Source: Lunularia cruciata
Taxonomy: Eukaryota; Streptophyta; Marchantiopsida; Lunulariales; Lunulariaceae
Assembly (NCBI GenBank): GCA_948567375.1
Contig: OX419760.1
Location: 50,902,001-50,966,000 of the forward strand
Direction: 5' to 3'
Length of the DNA: 64,000 bases
In this document: one piece after another, positions 21,801 through 30,769 of the stretch
How positions within the stretch are numbered: position 1 is the stretch's first letter
Layout: each line of letters starts with the position of its first letter
Notes under the pieces: model-generated
Told to the model about the DNA's origin: nothing
The model's input: the letters and a program-made list of their open reading frames with translations, nothing else
The model's database searches: none
Translations under genes and position numbers: made by a program

Positions 21801-23631
21801 AAGTGTTGGTGGTGTTAGTCACAGGAACAGTGACTCTATGGTTTGATGGCCCAATCCTTAAGTACCCTTTGTGCCATCGATCAGTTGTGCGTGCTGCTCT
21901 CAACCATGGCCTCCCAAGAAGTAAGTCATAGCTTGAATCCTTCAAGACTTGGAAAGTCATGAGATTTTGAACTCCCATAACTGAAACTACCACCTTATCC
22001 ATCACTCCTACTGGTCGAACTTGTTGCTTGTTTGCCATGCTCACCACAAATGTTGAAGCTCTTGAGGGTATCATACCCAACTTCTTCATCAACCTTTCTG
22101 ACATGGCATTCACTGCTGATCCTCCATCAACCAATGCATCCTTGATGTTGTGACCATTCACTCTCACATCAATCTTGGAGGCATATTCACAAGCTTCCCA
22201 TGGTGCTGGCTTGGCATCCACCACCCCCATTGATACTGGAACTTTTGCCTTCTTCTTCTTTTTGCTCCTTGTAGAACTCAAACCACCTCTAAGCTCCTTT
22301 CTCAAGGTAGGGTTCAAAGCAATTAATTGGCCCACTGTGATGTTAGCCTTGTGACTACCAACATCCTCCAACACATTGTAGTTCCATTGTTGCTTTGAGA
22401 TCAAGAAGTCCTCCATCCCCAACTTCTTCCTTGGAGTCTTTGTTGTTGATGGTGTTGAGGTGCGAGTGCTCCTAGTAGACATAGGAGTATCCTTGCTTGA
22501 AGTAAATCCTTGAGAAGAGTGAACATCCTCTGCAAAACGAGCTCTCTTCTTCTCTTGTGCCAAAAGCTCCAAATTAAGACCCTTGGAGTTTGAGCACTCT
22601 CCCTTCTCATACTTGCACTCAACCACATCTATGGATGCTATCCCCTTACCTTTGTTGGGATTAGGAGCCACTTGGGTTTCACTACCTCCCTCTTTCCCTC
22701 TATTGGCTCCCTCATAACCCCTTCCTCCATGGTAAGTGGAATTTGGGCAATTCCTTTGGATATGGCCTCTTCCTCCACAACCAAAACAATTTCTATCATT
22801 GAAATTGTTGGCTGGTTGGCCTCCTCTATATGGATGGTTTCCATAACTCCTAGGCCCTCTCCCTACATTCTGATCCACCTCTCTCTTCTCCCATAATTGC
22901 ACCACATTGATCTTGAGATCCGCAAGTTGTTCTGTGATGGTTTGGAGTGGATCTTTTGGTGGAGGTGCAAGAACTGGAGCAACTACTACTTGTGGTGCAA
23001 CCCTTGTCACCAAAGTATCAGAAGTTCCACCATACTTGTAGCCTTGAGGAGGATGCACAACCTCCTTCACCACCAAATCACTTTCATCCCCTTCCAAACT
23101 CTCCTCCATACGAATTGCGATCTTGATAGCTTCAACCTTGGAAGAAGGTTTCTCATATCTCACCTTGCTTCTAATTTGTGGTCTCAATCCTCCCACAAAA
23201 TTCTTGGTGAGCATGGCCCCTATGCCAATCATTGTAGTCTCCACATCATCCCCACCCTTCCTCAACACTATGCGAAATCTGGACTCCAATTTTTCCACTC
23301 TTTCCACATAAACTCTCACTTTCTCTCCATCTCCTTGCTTGAGAAATGTAACCTCACTCATCAATCTCTCATAACTCTCATCAGGAAGAAAGTTCTCAAT
23401 GAGTGCTGAAGTCAAAGTCTCCCAAGACTCCTCTTCCCCCTCTCTCCTCTCTCTCTTTTGGTATTCTGACTCATACCATGTAAGTGCTGCATCCTCAAAG
23501 AAATCTGGTAATAATGAGGCCCACTCATTCTTCCTCCTCTCATTGTTTCCTATGCAAGCTCTCTTGAAGTCTCTCACAAAGGCCTCCACATCTTCTCCAT
23601 CCTTGCCAAAGAAAACCGGAAGTTTCCCCAT
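18805..23631 (-). CDS. Element E gag-pol polyprotein (1608 aa, intact)
   Basis: The polyprotein makes the capsid and all enzymes of the retrotransposon. Approximate residues: capsid 1-200 (LPDFFEDAALTWYES, FLPDESYERL); CCHC zinc knuckle about 282-296 (CFGCGGRGHIQRNC); retropepsin with active site DGGSAVNAM at about 501 and LLLGRPWL later; reverse transcriptase about 740-930, with GYSGYNQI near 831 and catalytic FIDDF near 892; RNase H from about 1035 (LYTDASNVAIG, VTDHKAL); integrase HHCC about 1253-1293, then Asp in IDFVGP near 1323, Asp in SDRGGEF near 1382 and Glu in LTERTNQ near 1419; a GPF module near 1570 (KYFGPFIVEKVWGNYTYDL). No stops or frameshifts. The ATG at 23631 (MGKLPVFFGKDGED) is the first in frame. 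There is no chromodomain, so it is a non-chromovirus Ty3 element. Confidence 0.95.
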   Translation of the reverse strand: MGKLPVFFGKDGEDVEAFVRDFKRACIGNNERRKNEWASLLPDFFEDAALTWYESEYQKRERREGEEESWETLTSALIENFLPDESYERLMSEVTFLKQGDGEKVRVYVERVEKLESRFRIVLRKGGDDVETTMIGIGAMLTKNFVGGLRPQIRSKVRYEKPSSKVEAIKIAIRMEESLEGDESDLVVKEVVHPPQGYKYGGTSDTLVTRVAPQVVVAPVLAPPPKDPLQTITEQLADLKINVVQLWEKREVDQNVGRGPRSYGNHPYRGGQPANNFNDRNCFGCGGRGHIQRNCPNSTYHGGRGYEGANRGKEGGSETQVAPNPNKGKGIASIDVVECKYEKGECSNSKGLNLELLAQEKKRARFAEDVHSSQGFTSSKDTPMSTRSTRTSTPSTTKTPRKKLGMEDFLISKQQWNYNVLEDVGSHKANITVGQLIALNPTLRKELRGGLSSTRSKKKKKAKVPVSMGVVDAKPAPWEACEYASKIDVRVNGHNIKDALVDGGSAVNAMSERLMKKLGMIPSRASTFVVSMANKQQVRPVGVMDKVVVSVMGVQNLMTFQVLKDSSYDLLLGRPWLRAARTTDRWHKGYLRIGPSNHRVTVPVTNTTNTSHSDTPSSDYWESDSEGGASGVDTSMEEETSTEEDESESDSDVYPLCAMDFAPKPEVLKDPDKSPLTLEEVERRLSTLKYGPNVTKEEKVRFEEIFRKFIHVFAFSYKDLKEVTLEEHKIEVESHARPIRQKQRRISPPISLVVKEEIDKLKEAGFIFEVENSEWVSPIVIVKKKNSKLRVCVDYKKLNAVTKKDYYPLPFIDEILEEVAGHERYSFGDGYSGYNQIKIAPEHQQLTTFTTPWGTYAFKVMPFGLCNAPATFQRFMNKVFEPFIGKFVRDFIDDFCVYGSKEEHFEHLIKVLQRLDEANASLNPEKCIFGCEEGLLLGHIISKDGIAVDPEKVRKISDLPFPSSLTKLRQFLGMVGYYRRFIFSFSNKAYALTIYMKKGVDYMVILEDKEALKAFEELKQSLVVAPILAKPDWSKPFILYTDASNVAIGCTLSQLDQDGHDHPIAYASRQMVSAEKNYSVTEREGLAVIFGLKKFRHYLIGGKATIVTDHKALKYIFNKPNVEGRLARWMILLSEYDCTIEDRPGKKHANADLLSRAYDHDGDEPVDDSFPDEELMTISVTQEVPMEYKEIVDFVTRGNYPEGMHARERKALAARSRPYTMVDDILFHQGADGLLRRAVGKEESILLIKEFHEGLVCGGHFAGKVTAFKILDAGYHWRGIFKDCLDYCKTCHVCQAFARKSTSTPPLRSIPLLGPFEKWGIDFVGPLNRTPRNNRYIVVVTDYLTKWVEARPLRDKNEDEVGRFLYERIITRFGCPLELVSDRGGEFTGSITTAMLRHFSITHRVTTSYKPNSNGLTERTNQTLCMMLAKDAEMEGAKHHWDKRIHVVLWEYRTTMKTSTGYSPFQLVYGIESTLPIHFDLPTFQSIHRRLKKAQGSDAGKSRKDQLMELEEARAVAMVRVEQAQRKQKESYDKRQGKKKVEPFKEGDWVMLFDSIRFKRVQKKFLPKYFGPFIVEKVWGNYTYDLKELGGRHFDRINHDKLKMYHRR

Positions 23632-23884
23632 CTTAACCCCTCACTATCTTTCTTTTCTCTCAATTTTTTTTTTCTCTTTTCTTTTCTCTCACTCTATTAC
23701 TAATAGAGTATATACATGACTAACACCATCTGAGAATAATCCACTCTAGGGAACACAAAAGGTTCAGGTTGCTCCAAGATTTCTATAGCAACATCAAATC
23801 CTAGAGTGCATATTAATCTAACTCTCATGGATAGTTTATCCATAAGTTGAAAGATGATCTCCATCACTAATCTTGAGAACTAGC

Positions 23885-24364
23885 TTATGAAGGTGGTAGT
23901 ATTTCTGTAGCTGTACTAAGACTCTCTCCAAGATCCTTCACCAAAGTTTCCAAAAGTGCTTTTACTCCACTACACTCATGTCCTTTTGGAAGTCCTTCAA
24001 CTCCACAAACCTCACACAACTCCTTGGTCTTAGATCTTCTCCCTCCCAATCTTGGTGAAGAAGGTCCAACATGCAAACCCAAGTCAAGTAAGCCTCTCCT
24101 TTCCCTCAATCTCTTGCTCTCAAAGGTTAATGGACATGAACTTGCCTTATGTCCCTTCTCTCCACATAGAAAGCACTTAGACTCACTCTTTCCTCCAAGT
24201 GGTGTAGGTTTTTGGATCCTCTCAACACTCTCTTCAAATTCTATTGTAAACTCTCTTTTCCTCAAATCCACCCCTACAATCACCTCAAACCCTTGGGGAA
24301 CCTTGCATAATCTCAATTTCCACTCTTGATGACCCTCCATGTTCCCAAAGATGAATCTAAACAC
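23885..24364 (-). CDS. Element E extra ORF upstream of gag, with zinc knuckle
   Basis: A 159-residue frame on the element's coding strand, ending 253 bases before the gag-pol start. It contains CFLCGEKGHKASSCP, a perfect CX2CX4HX4C zinc knuckle, followed by a second Cys cluster (CEVCGVEGLPKGHEC) and a helical C-terminus (GVKALLETLVKDLGESL). The zinc knuckle suggests nucleic-acid binding. The homologous region can be recognised, decayed, in the old relative at about 47780-48270, so the frame belongs to the family and was not gained by this copy alone. The true start is uncertain: upstream sequence in another frame (62 codons, 24313-24501) also looks coding-like, so a spliced or frameshifted N-terminus is possible. 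I do not recognise a specific family. Confidence 0.55.
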   Translation of the reverse strand: MFRFIFGNMEGHQEWKLRLCKVPQGFEVIVGVDLRKREFTIEFEESVERIQKPTPLGGKSESKCFLCGEKGHKASSCPLTFESKRLRERRGLLDLGLHVGPSSPRLGGRRSKTKELCEVCGVEGLPKGHECSGVKALLETLVKDLGESLSTATEILPPS

Positions 24365-24988
24365 TCAAACATGCTTTTTGTTGATCTCAAACTTCTCATG
24401 CATGAGATCTCCACTCTGCAGAATTGACCCTTCCTCACAATGTCACTCAAATCTCTCAACCAGTATGTCACAGTCCTCTGAAATTTTCCACACTTGATCA
24501 CAACTCTAGGGCGTCCCTCCCTGCAAAATTTTAGATCTTTTCATCCAGCCATTTGGCCTAGACACCTTTCTATTCAGCACCCATATTTCAGATTTGGTCT
24601 GAAAACCACCCCCCTCACTTCAAAAACTCATAACGCCCTGCTCAAAAACGATCTCTCTCTAATTTTTGTGGCAGCAGGTAGGATACAATGCACTGAATGT
24701 TCATGGAAATTTTCAGGACAATTCACTGAAAATTGAAGAAATGGCAGACTCTGTACAATTTTCCAGAGAGCATGCAGTTGCGGGAGCACTTTACCCTATC
24801 AACTTTCAAAAATTCTAGCCCAGTGCGCATAGAAGCTCTCTCAATAATTTCAAGTGTGCTAACTGAAAGATAACCCAAGCTATCATGTGTAGAAATCTCG
24901 AGTCCAGATCTCAAACTTGAGATTTTGCCCAAAATCACCTTAATCCCCAAAATCTGCAATCAACCTCACACAATCTCTCCAATTCCTC

Positions 24989-25222
24989 TCATGTGTACAA
25001 GATGTACAAAATCACCTCAAAGACATCATAATGAACTACAGGGTATACAAATGGATCTTGGTTCTCTAACATAAGTTCAGCCCTCTCCTCTCCTAATGTT
25101 CTCTCCAAGTGAGCTCTCATAGCCTCCTTCTGCCTAATGTAGAATTGGACGCGGAACATTATCTTGCCTTCTAGAGAGGTCCCGGCAACGGAACCAAAAA
25201 TGTGAGCCGGCCTGTCTCTCAC
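24989..25222 (-). CDS. Small leader ORF of element E, possible first exon
   Basis: The 77-codon frame starts in the last bases of the 5' LTR, crosses the primer site and reads FRVQFYIRQKEAMRAHLE, then EERAELMLENQDPF. The old relative keeps recognisable counterparts (IRQKES and AEERAELML near 48920-49010), so part of it may be translated. It could be the 5' exon of the zinc-knuckle ORF downstream, but I see no convincing splice site. Confidence 0.3.
   Translation of the reverse strand: MRDRPAHIFGSVAGTSLEGKIMFRVQFYIRQKEAMRAHLERTLGEERAELMLENQDPFVYPVVHYDVFEVILYILYT
25181..25196 (-). other. Element E primer-binding site, tRNA-Asp-like
   Basis: TGGTTCCGTTGCCGGG on the minus strand follows the 5' LTR after 4 bases. 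It matches the complement of a tRNA-Asp 3' end except at two adjacent positions. Confidence 0.7.
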
Positions 25223-25879
25223 TCAGGATGAACCTCTGATGGCTATTATGGTAGCGCACCATGGACTAAGAAGGCAAGGAACCCCAACTCCATCATACTC
25301 CTCCAAGGCTAACACTCCAAGACTCAAGACATTGCTCACTAGAGAACTCAATGAGAGAGAGATAGTTGCAAATGAAAGGATGATGAGTACCTCCTCACTC
25401 CTTGTTTATATACTTGTGAAATAGTTACGTACCAAAGTTACTAATTACCGTAGTAACTCAAGTTACTAGACTAAAAGTCAAGTAAAGTCAAAAAGTAGAA
25501 AGGAATATCCATTCACATGGGCATATTCCCCTTATCTTGACCCAACCACTAAAGCAAGGATTCCTTCACATGGGCTATCCTTGGACTAAAGAAGAATCCA
25601 AAACAAAAAGGCTTGCGGGCCCAAGAGTTCTCAACTCTTTCCCCAAAGCCAAACACCTAGGAATAATACCAAGTCAACACACTAAAATCCAAAATAGTGG
25701 TGCTCATCTTTTCTACTTTCTCTAAAGTAAGGTCCCATCTATCTTAGCTATGACTAACTTTAGCTAACCATGACTAATATAGAACCATCCTTTATCTCTA
25801 TATAAATAATATCTCTTAAGTACTTGTAATACCAAGCTAAATATCACAATACCACACACATGCACAAATGGGTGTTACA
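25201..25879 (-). repeat. Element E 5' LTR (679 bp)
   Basis: Same length as the 3' LTR at 18078-18756 and identical except for one C/T difference. Its TATA box is at 25404-25413 on the minus strand. Confidence 0.95.
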
Positions 25880-25883
25880 GTAC

Positions 25884-28268
25884 AATGGCACATATGCAAA
25901 TAGTGATATTCTGCCGCATACCATGTACTTCAAACAGCCATTAAATGATATAGCTCTTCATCAGGAAACCGATCATCAATTTCCAAATCTTGGTCTTGAG
26001 TTTCTAACCGGGATAAGAAGTCCTCATTTGAATGCAAAGCTCCCTTCCTTACTTGTATAGTGTATGTGAATTCTTGTAACAACAAGATCCATTGTGCAAT
26101 TCGCCCGAACAAATCTGCCTTCTTGACCAAGTGTTGCAGTGCATAATGGTCCACATAGAAGAAAAATTCATATCCCAACAAGTAGTAGCAAAATTTCTTG
26201 CAGGCATACACCATTCCGAGTGCTTCTTGTTCAGTCATTGAATAGTTCTTTTCTACGACTGATAGTTGTCGGCTGGCGTAATATACCGGGTAGTCCTCCT
26301 TCTGACTTAAGATGACTCCGATGGCCATGGACAAAGTGTCTACATATACATGAAAAGAGATGTCCCAATTTGGGGCCCTCATGACTGGTGCTTCAACTTG
26401 TTTCTTCTTCAACACCTGGAAAGCTTCTTCTTGATTTGCTTCCCAAAGATAATCTTTGGATTTCTTCAGAAGCTTGGTCTGTGGTGCAGCGAGCACCGCA
26501 TAATTTGACACAAAGCGTTTGTAGTATCCAACATGTCCCAAGAAGGCTCTCAACTCCTGGATGTTCTTTGGGGATTCCAAAGCTGCAATTACTTTAACCT
26601 TCTTGACATCAACTTCAATACCTTGGCTTGACACCCTATGCCCCAGAAGAATTCCCTCCTTCATTGCAAAGAAGCATTTCTCCGGGTGTAATGACAAGCT
26701 GGCAAAACGACACCTTTCAAAATTTTGGCAAAGGTAATCTAAATGTACATCTCTTCGCCCAAACACACAAAAATCATCAATGAAGACTTCCACAAATTTG
26801 CACAGAAAATCTTTGAATATTGAGTTCATCATCCGCTGGAAAGTAGCAGGAGCATTACATAACCCAAAGGGCATTTGATTGTAAGCAAAAGTGCCCCAAT
26901 TGGTCGTGAATGTGGTTTTATCCTTGTCTTCTTCTGGAATGGATACTTGATTGTACCCTAAAAATCCATCAAGAAAACTATAACATGGATGACCAACTAC
27001 TTGGTCTAGAATTGTATCTATAAACGGTAAAGGATGATGGTTCTTTTGGGCGACTGCATTCAATTTCCAAAAATCTTGGCACACTCAAATTTTCCCTGTC
27101 TTCTTCTTTGGAGCAATGAAAATGGGGAAAACCCATTCACTGCTGAGAACAGGGAAAATTATTCCGGCCCCTAAGTACTTATCAATTTTGTCTTTTACCA
27201 AGAGGGAGTACTTCGGGTTCAAGCGGTATTGTCTTTGCCGAACCGGAACTGCACCTTCAACCAAATCAATCCGGTGCTCTCCAAATTCTCGTGGAATTCC
27301 CGGCATTTGATCAATAGACCAGGCGAATACATCTTGGAACTCTATAAATAGGGCAGTGTATCCTGCCAACTCCTTTGCAGTTACTATCTTTGAAATCTTC
27401 AAAATCTTTTCTTCAGTCAAGACCACATCTTGACAGTCATCGGGGTTAATGATACCTTCTACGTGACTTACTCGGCTCAATCCAAGACATACTACTGTCA
27501 AACCCCCTTCCTCCAAGTCTTGTTCACCCGAGGCGATGTTGTATGGGTCTTCATCTTCGACCTCTACCTCGTAGCATTCCAAATAATTAACTTGGACATC
27601 ATCTTCGGAGTCCTCGAAAGACAAAGATGATGAATCTTTGGATTCATCCTCGTCTTCTGACGAAGTAGTTTCCCCAAGATGAGGAACCTTTGTCCAACTC
27701 GTCACCAACTTTTGCTCTTTAGACGAGATGTCTTTAAATCGTAATTTTTGCTGGTGCCAATCCACCATGACCTGGGCACTATACAACCAGGGTCTCCTGA
27801 TCAAGAGAGGGTAGCCAGTTTTGGTTACTAGTCGTAACACAATGTAATTTAATTTGAAGGGCACCCCTCCTATAATCGTAGTGATATTCGACAGCATGCC
27901 CAAAGGTCGTCTCTTGGTTTGATCCGCAAACTTCAGAATTTGGGATGTTGGTTCAAATGTTGTGTACCCCAGTCAATGTGCAGTGTCTTTTGTCATGACA
28001 TTCACACCGACCCCAAATCAACGGGTATGGATGTAATCATACAGCCTGCTATCTCCGCATCCACCTCGGGAGATCCCAAATCCTCTTGTTCAATACGATA
28101 AATTGCGGGCAAGTCTTTCTTGGTCATTGCCCTTACTTTCTTGAGGGCTGAACTCAGCTGCTTTTTATAAAGCTTATTGTCCTCCCATAATTGTTTAAAT
28201 GTGACATTTGTGCTTGTAGACGCCATATCTGCCACAATATCATATTGTGGAACTCCCCCCAATTTCAC
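25884..28268 (-). pseudogene. Element A pol: protease, reverse transcriptase, RNase H
   Basis: On the minus strand this codes for retropepsin (start about 28060, ITSIPVDLGS, then a 1-base deletion shifts the frame right after the active-site Asp), continuing at 27903 (MLSNITTIIGGVPFKLNYIVL, YPLLIRRPWLYSAQ). The reverse transcriptase follows (QRQYRLNPKYSLLVKDKI near 27230; VCQDFWKLNAVAQKNHHPLP near 27084; GFLGYNQV near 26955; catalytic VFIDDFCVFG near 26785). RNase H follows (FHVYVDTLSMAIG near 26345, VDHYALQHL near 26140), up to the insertion of element E. A stop separates two long frames at 27085. The reverse transcriptase resembles non-chromovirus plant Ty3 elements of the Tat/Athila kind. 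Less decayed than element B's copy. Confidence 0.87.
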
Positions 28269-28304
28269 TTGCTTTGTCTTGGGCTTTGGTTCTAAATTTT
28301 GCGC

Positions 28305-30660
28305 CTATCCAAAACGAACTTCGGGATGCTTGAAGATGGTAACCAGAGTGCGTAGGTGCTTGACCCAATGATCATTGGGTTGACCAACTTTGGCTTGGAT
28401 CAAGTCTTTTACTTCAGACCTGATATCCACCAGAAATACTGGAGGTTGTGTCTTTGTATTTTCCTCCAAACTCATCTCCTGCGTACGTAGGACTGCTTCC
28501 TTAATTTCTTTCTGCAAGGCTTTTGCTTTAGCTTTTGCTAGGACCTTTTCCTCCTTCACTGAAAGGATAGCTTTTGGTTGCAGTCTCTTAATTTTCCGTG
28601 AGGAAGAAGACGTAGAACTTGCCTCTTCGGAAGCCTGATTCTTCCTCTCCGTGCGAGTTTCTACCTTCAAAATTTTGAGGTCCAGCCCATCTCCTTCTGA
28701 AGCTGGACTCCCTTCTTGAGGCCTCTCTTCCTCAAGTGTGATACAATTTACATTAGTGACCTCCTTAGCCTGGAGTGCAGCACGCTTGGCGGGAGTCTGA
28801 ACATACTTGACAGGTGGCTTTGGATTGGGTGGTTGCGGGCACTGATTTCCTGTGTGCCCCGATCCTTTACAATTCCCACAAAGGGGCACATACCCAATTT
28901 TTTGTCTTGGCTCCGGAAAATTTGGAGACCAATGTCCCATCAAGCCACAATTGTAACAAGCATCCGATGCAACATTTTGAGGTCTATTTTGACCATCCAT
29001 CGGGGGTCTTCGTGGGGGAGCAGTAGGATTATACTCCCGTGGTCCAAACCTGGGACCTTGATATGATGGGCTTGCTGGAGGCTATATTTCTTGGGTTTGG
29101 TATATTGTTTCTTCTTCTTTGCCTTGATCCCATCTGGGAACCCAATCAATTTGTTGCACTGGAAATGCCATGCAAGTTAAACACTATGTATTAGTGTGGC
29201 TGGATTCACCATACACAGTGCACCATACATTTGGTTGCCCAAATGACGGGGGTTTTCTTTGGTCCTTCGTCCGAATCATCTGGATCTTGAAATCCGTGAA
29301 CTCTTTAATAAGAGTTTCCAACTTCTGATCCGCCTTAGATACATTCTTTACTAGCAGTGTTACTAGCTTCTTTCCTCCACATCTTTGTACTTTTCTCGGC
29401 TTGGGTTCTTCGTCGGATTCTGAAGAAGAACTAGAAGATGTGGAGGATTCCTCCAAAGAAGGAGAAGTGCTACAAGAAGCTCTTCGTCTTGGCTTCTTGC
29501 CCTTCTTCTCACGATTTCTTCAGTTACTGGACGAGTTAGAATGAGCCGCCTCATATTGGGCGACATGTTTGAGGACTTTGTTCAGGGAAGTTACATTCCT
29601 CTCCTTGGCAAAGATTCAAATCTCCGGTGAAAGCCCGCCAAGAAACCAGGTAATGGCTTGGGCATCGGAATAACCCACCACACTGAATTGTTTTAGGACT
29701 CGGTTCAATAAGGCCATGAACCACTCAGAGTAATCTCTCAATTTTTCCTTCTTTCCTTGATCCAAATCATTAAGTGCCGTGAAGACACTCATATCATAAT
29801 CCACTTCTTGAAATTGTTCCAAGAAGCCATTTCATAAGTCTACCTAGTCTGCTGGTGTGAATCCTTTCTGTGTTACATGAGTATACCAGTTCCGAGCCTT
29901 CTTCCGGAGCAGACTTGAAAAAATCCGTAGTCAATCCGTGGAGTCATGTTCCTTGTTGGCAAAGGAAATGACTTCAAATTCCTTGATGAATTTATCAAGA
30001 TCTTCATCTTGCTTTGTACCTATATACTTCTGATAAGCATGTCAGGTTACGGGTAACAAAGACATCCTTTGGTGTGGCAGATTTGGTTGTGGTAAGTTTG
30101 AACTAACGGGAACCAAAGAGCTTCTTGGTATGGATGCCGTGTTGTCTGCCCACGGGTTCCAATTTGTCAAGTTCAAATTGGGGTCTTCTTCAACAATTTC
30201 TTCTTCTCTAGTTGTGTCGACTTCAACCCAATCAGAAGTAAGAGGTTCCACAACTTCAATCTGGTCTTCGAACCTTCTTCGGGATAACTGGGGAATTGTT
30301 TGTACCGGATGTTGACACTCTTCTTCCGTAAGTGTTCATGTTGTCTTTTCACAAACAAACTCTTTAATAAAATTGACTTCCCTTAAAGCTTTAGGGGAAG
30401 TCGGTGTACTAGGTCATAGTGTGTATGTCTACCCGCTCGAGTCTTTCTTTTTCTTGGAAGATGGGGATGAAAAGTAGCCTTGTTACCCAACTTTGCGTCT
30501 CTTTTGGTCAAGTTCATGTAGGGCTTCTTGCACTTTGTGAATGAGTTGAAAGTCCAACGCCTCTCGTTTGATTTTGTCCAAAGTGGATGGAACTTTCAAA
30601 TGTTTGTCTTCTTCACGCTGCAATGCTCATCTTCGACCGCTCTCTTCCCGTTGTTCTTTA
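28305..30660 (-). pseudogene. Element A gag with nucleocapsid zinc knuckles
   Basis: The capsid region (ARNWYTHVTQKGFTPAD near 29885, FLEQFQEVDYDMSVFTALN near 29820, EWFMALLNRVLKQFSVVGYS near 29725) is followed by a Ser/Glu-rich linker and a series of knuckles. The first has lost two Cys in this copy (CTVYGESSHTNT; element B keeps CTACGKSGHANTKC). The second reads CYNCGLMGHWSPNF, with the last Cys replaced by Phe. The third, CGNCKGSGHTGNQC, is intact. A Lys/Glu-rich helical linker (ALQKEIKEAVL) leads to the protease. Several in-frame stops. Gag packages the RNA in cytoplasmic particles. The leader upstream holds a telomere-like repeat at 30657-30681. Confidence 0.82.
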
Positions 30661-30681
30661 GGGTTTAGGGTTTAGGGTTTA
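30657..30681 (+). repeat. Short telomere-like (TTTAGGG) repeat in element A leader
   Basis: Three complete TTTAGGG units plus TTTA occur between the primer site and gag of element A. The matching place in element B (about 9450) has no such repeat. Confidence 0.85.
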
Positions 30682-30742
30682 TTTAGTTGCGTTGATACCT
30701 AGTTTCAAATTTGGCTTTGTGTTCTTCCACTTCCGAGATTTG

Positions 30743-30762
30743 TATCCCCGGCAGCGGTGCCA
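30743..30762 (-). other. Element A primer-binding site, tRNA-Asp
   Basis: TGGCACCGCTGCCGGGGATA on the minus strand lies 7 bases (TGATTTT) inside the 5' LTR. It differs at only two positions from the complement of the plant tRNA-Asp 3' end over 19 bases. Confidence 0.8.
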
Positions 30763-30769
30763 AAAATCA

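Larger units (their letters stand above)
18078..25879 (-). mobile_element. Element E: young, apparently intact Ty3/gypsy retrotransposon
   Basis: This 7802-bp element sits inside element A's pol. LTRs of 679 bp lie at 18078-18756 and 25201-25879. Reading through both by eye I find one difference (T or C in AGTTCTCAAT/CTC). The flanks are GTAC (18074-18077 and 25880-25883), a 4-bp duplication, or AGTAC if the terminal A is shared. A polypurine tract (CTTAGTCCGGGGGTAAA on the minus strand) precedes the 3' LTR, and a primer site follows the 5' LTR. One uninterrupted gag-pol frame spans 18805-23631. A truncated older relative lies at 47607-55452. It is the youngest insertion in the window and may still be able to move. 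Confidence 0.95.

Noticed and set aside
30657-30681. A telomere or interstitial telomeric array
   Set aside because: Only three complete TTTAGGG units, located inside a retroelement leader.
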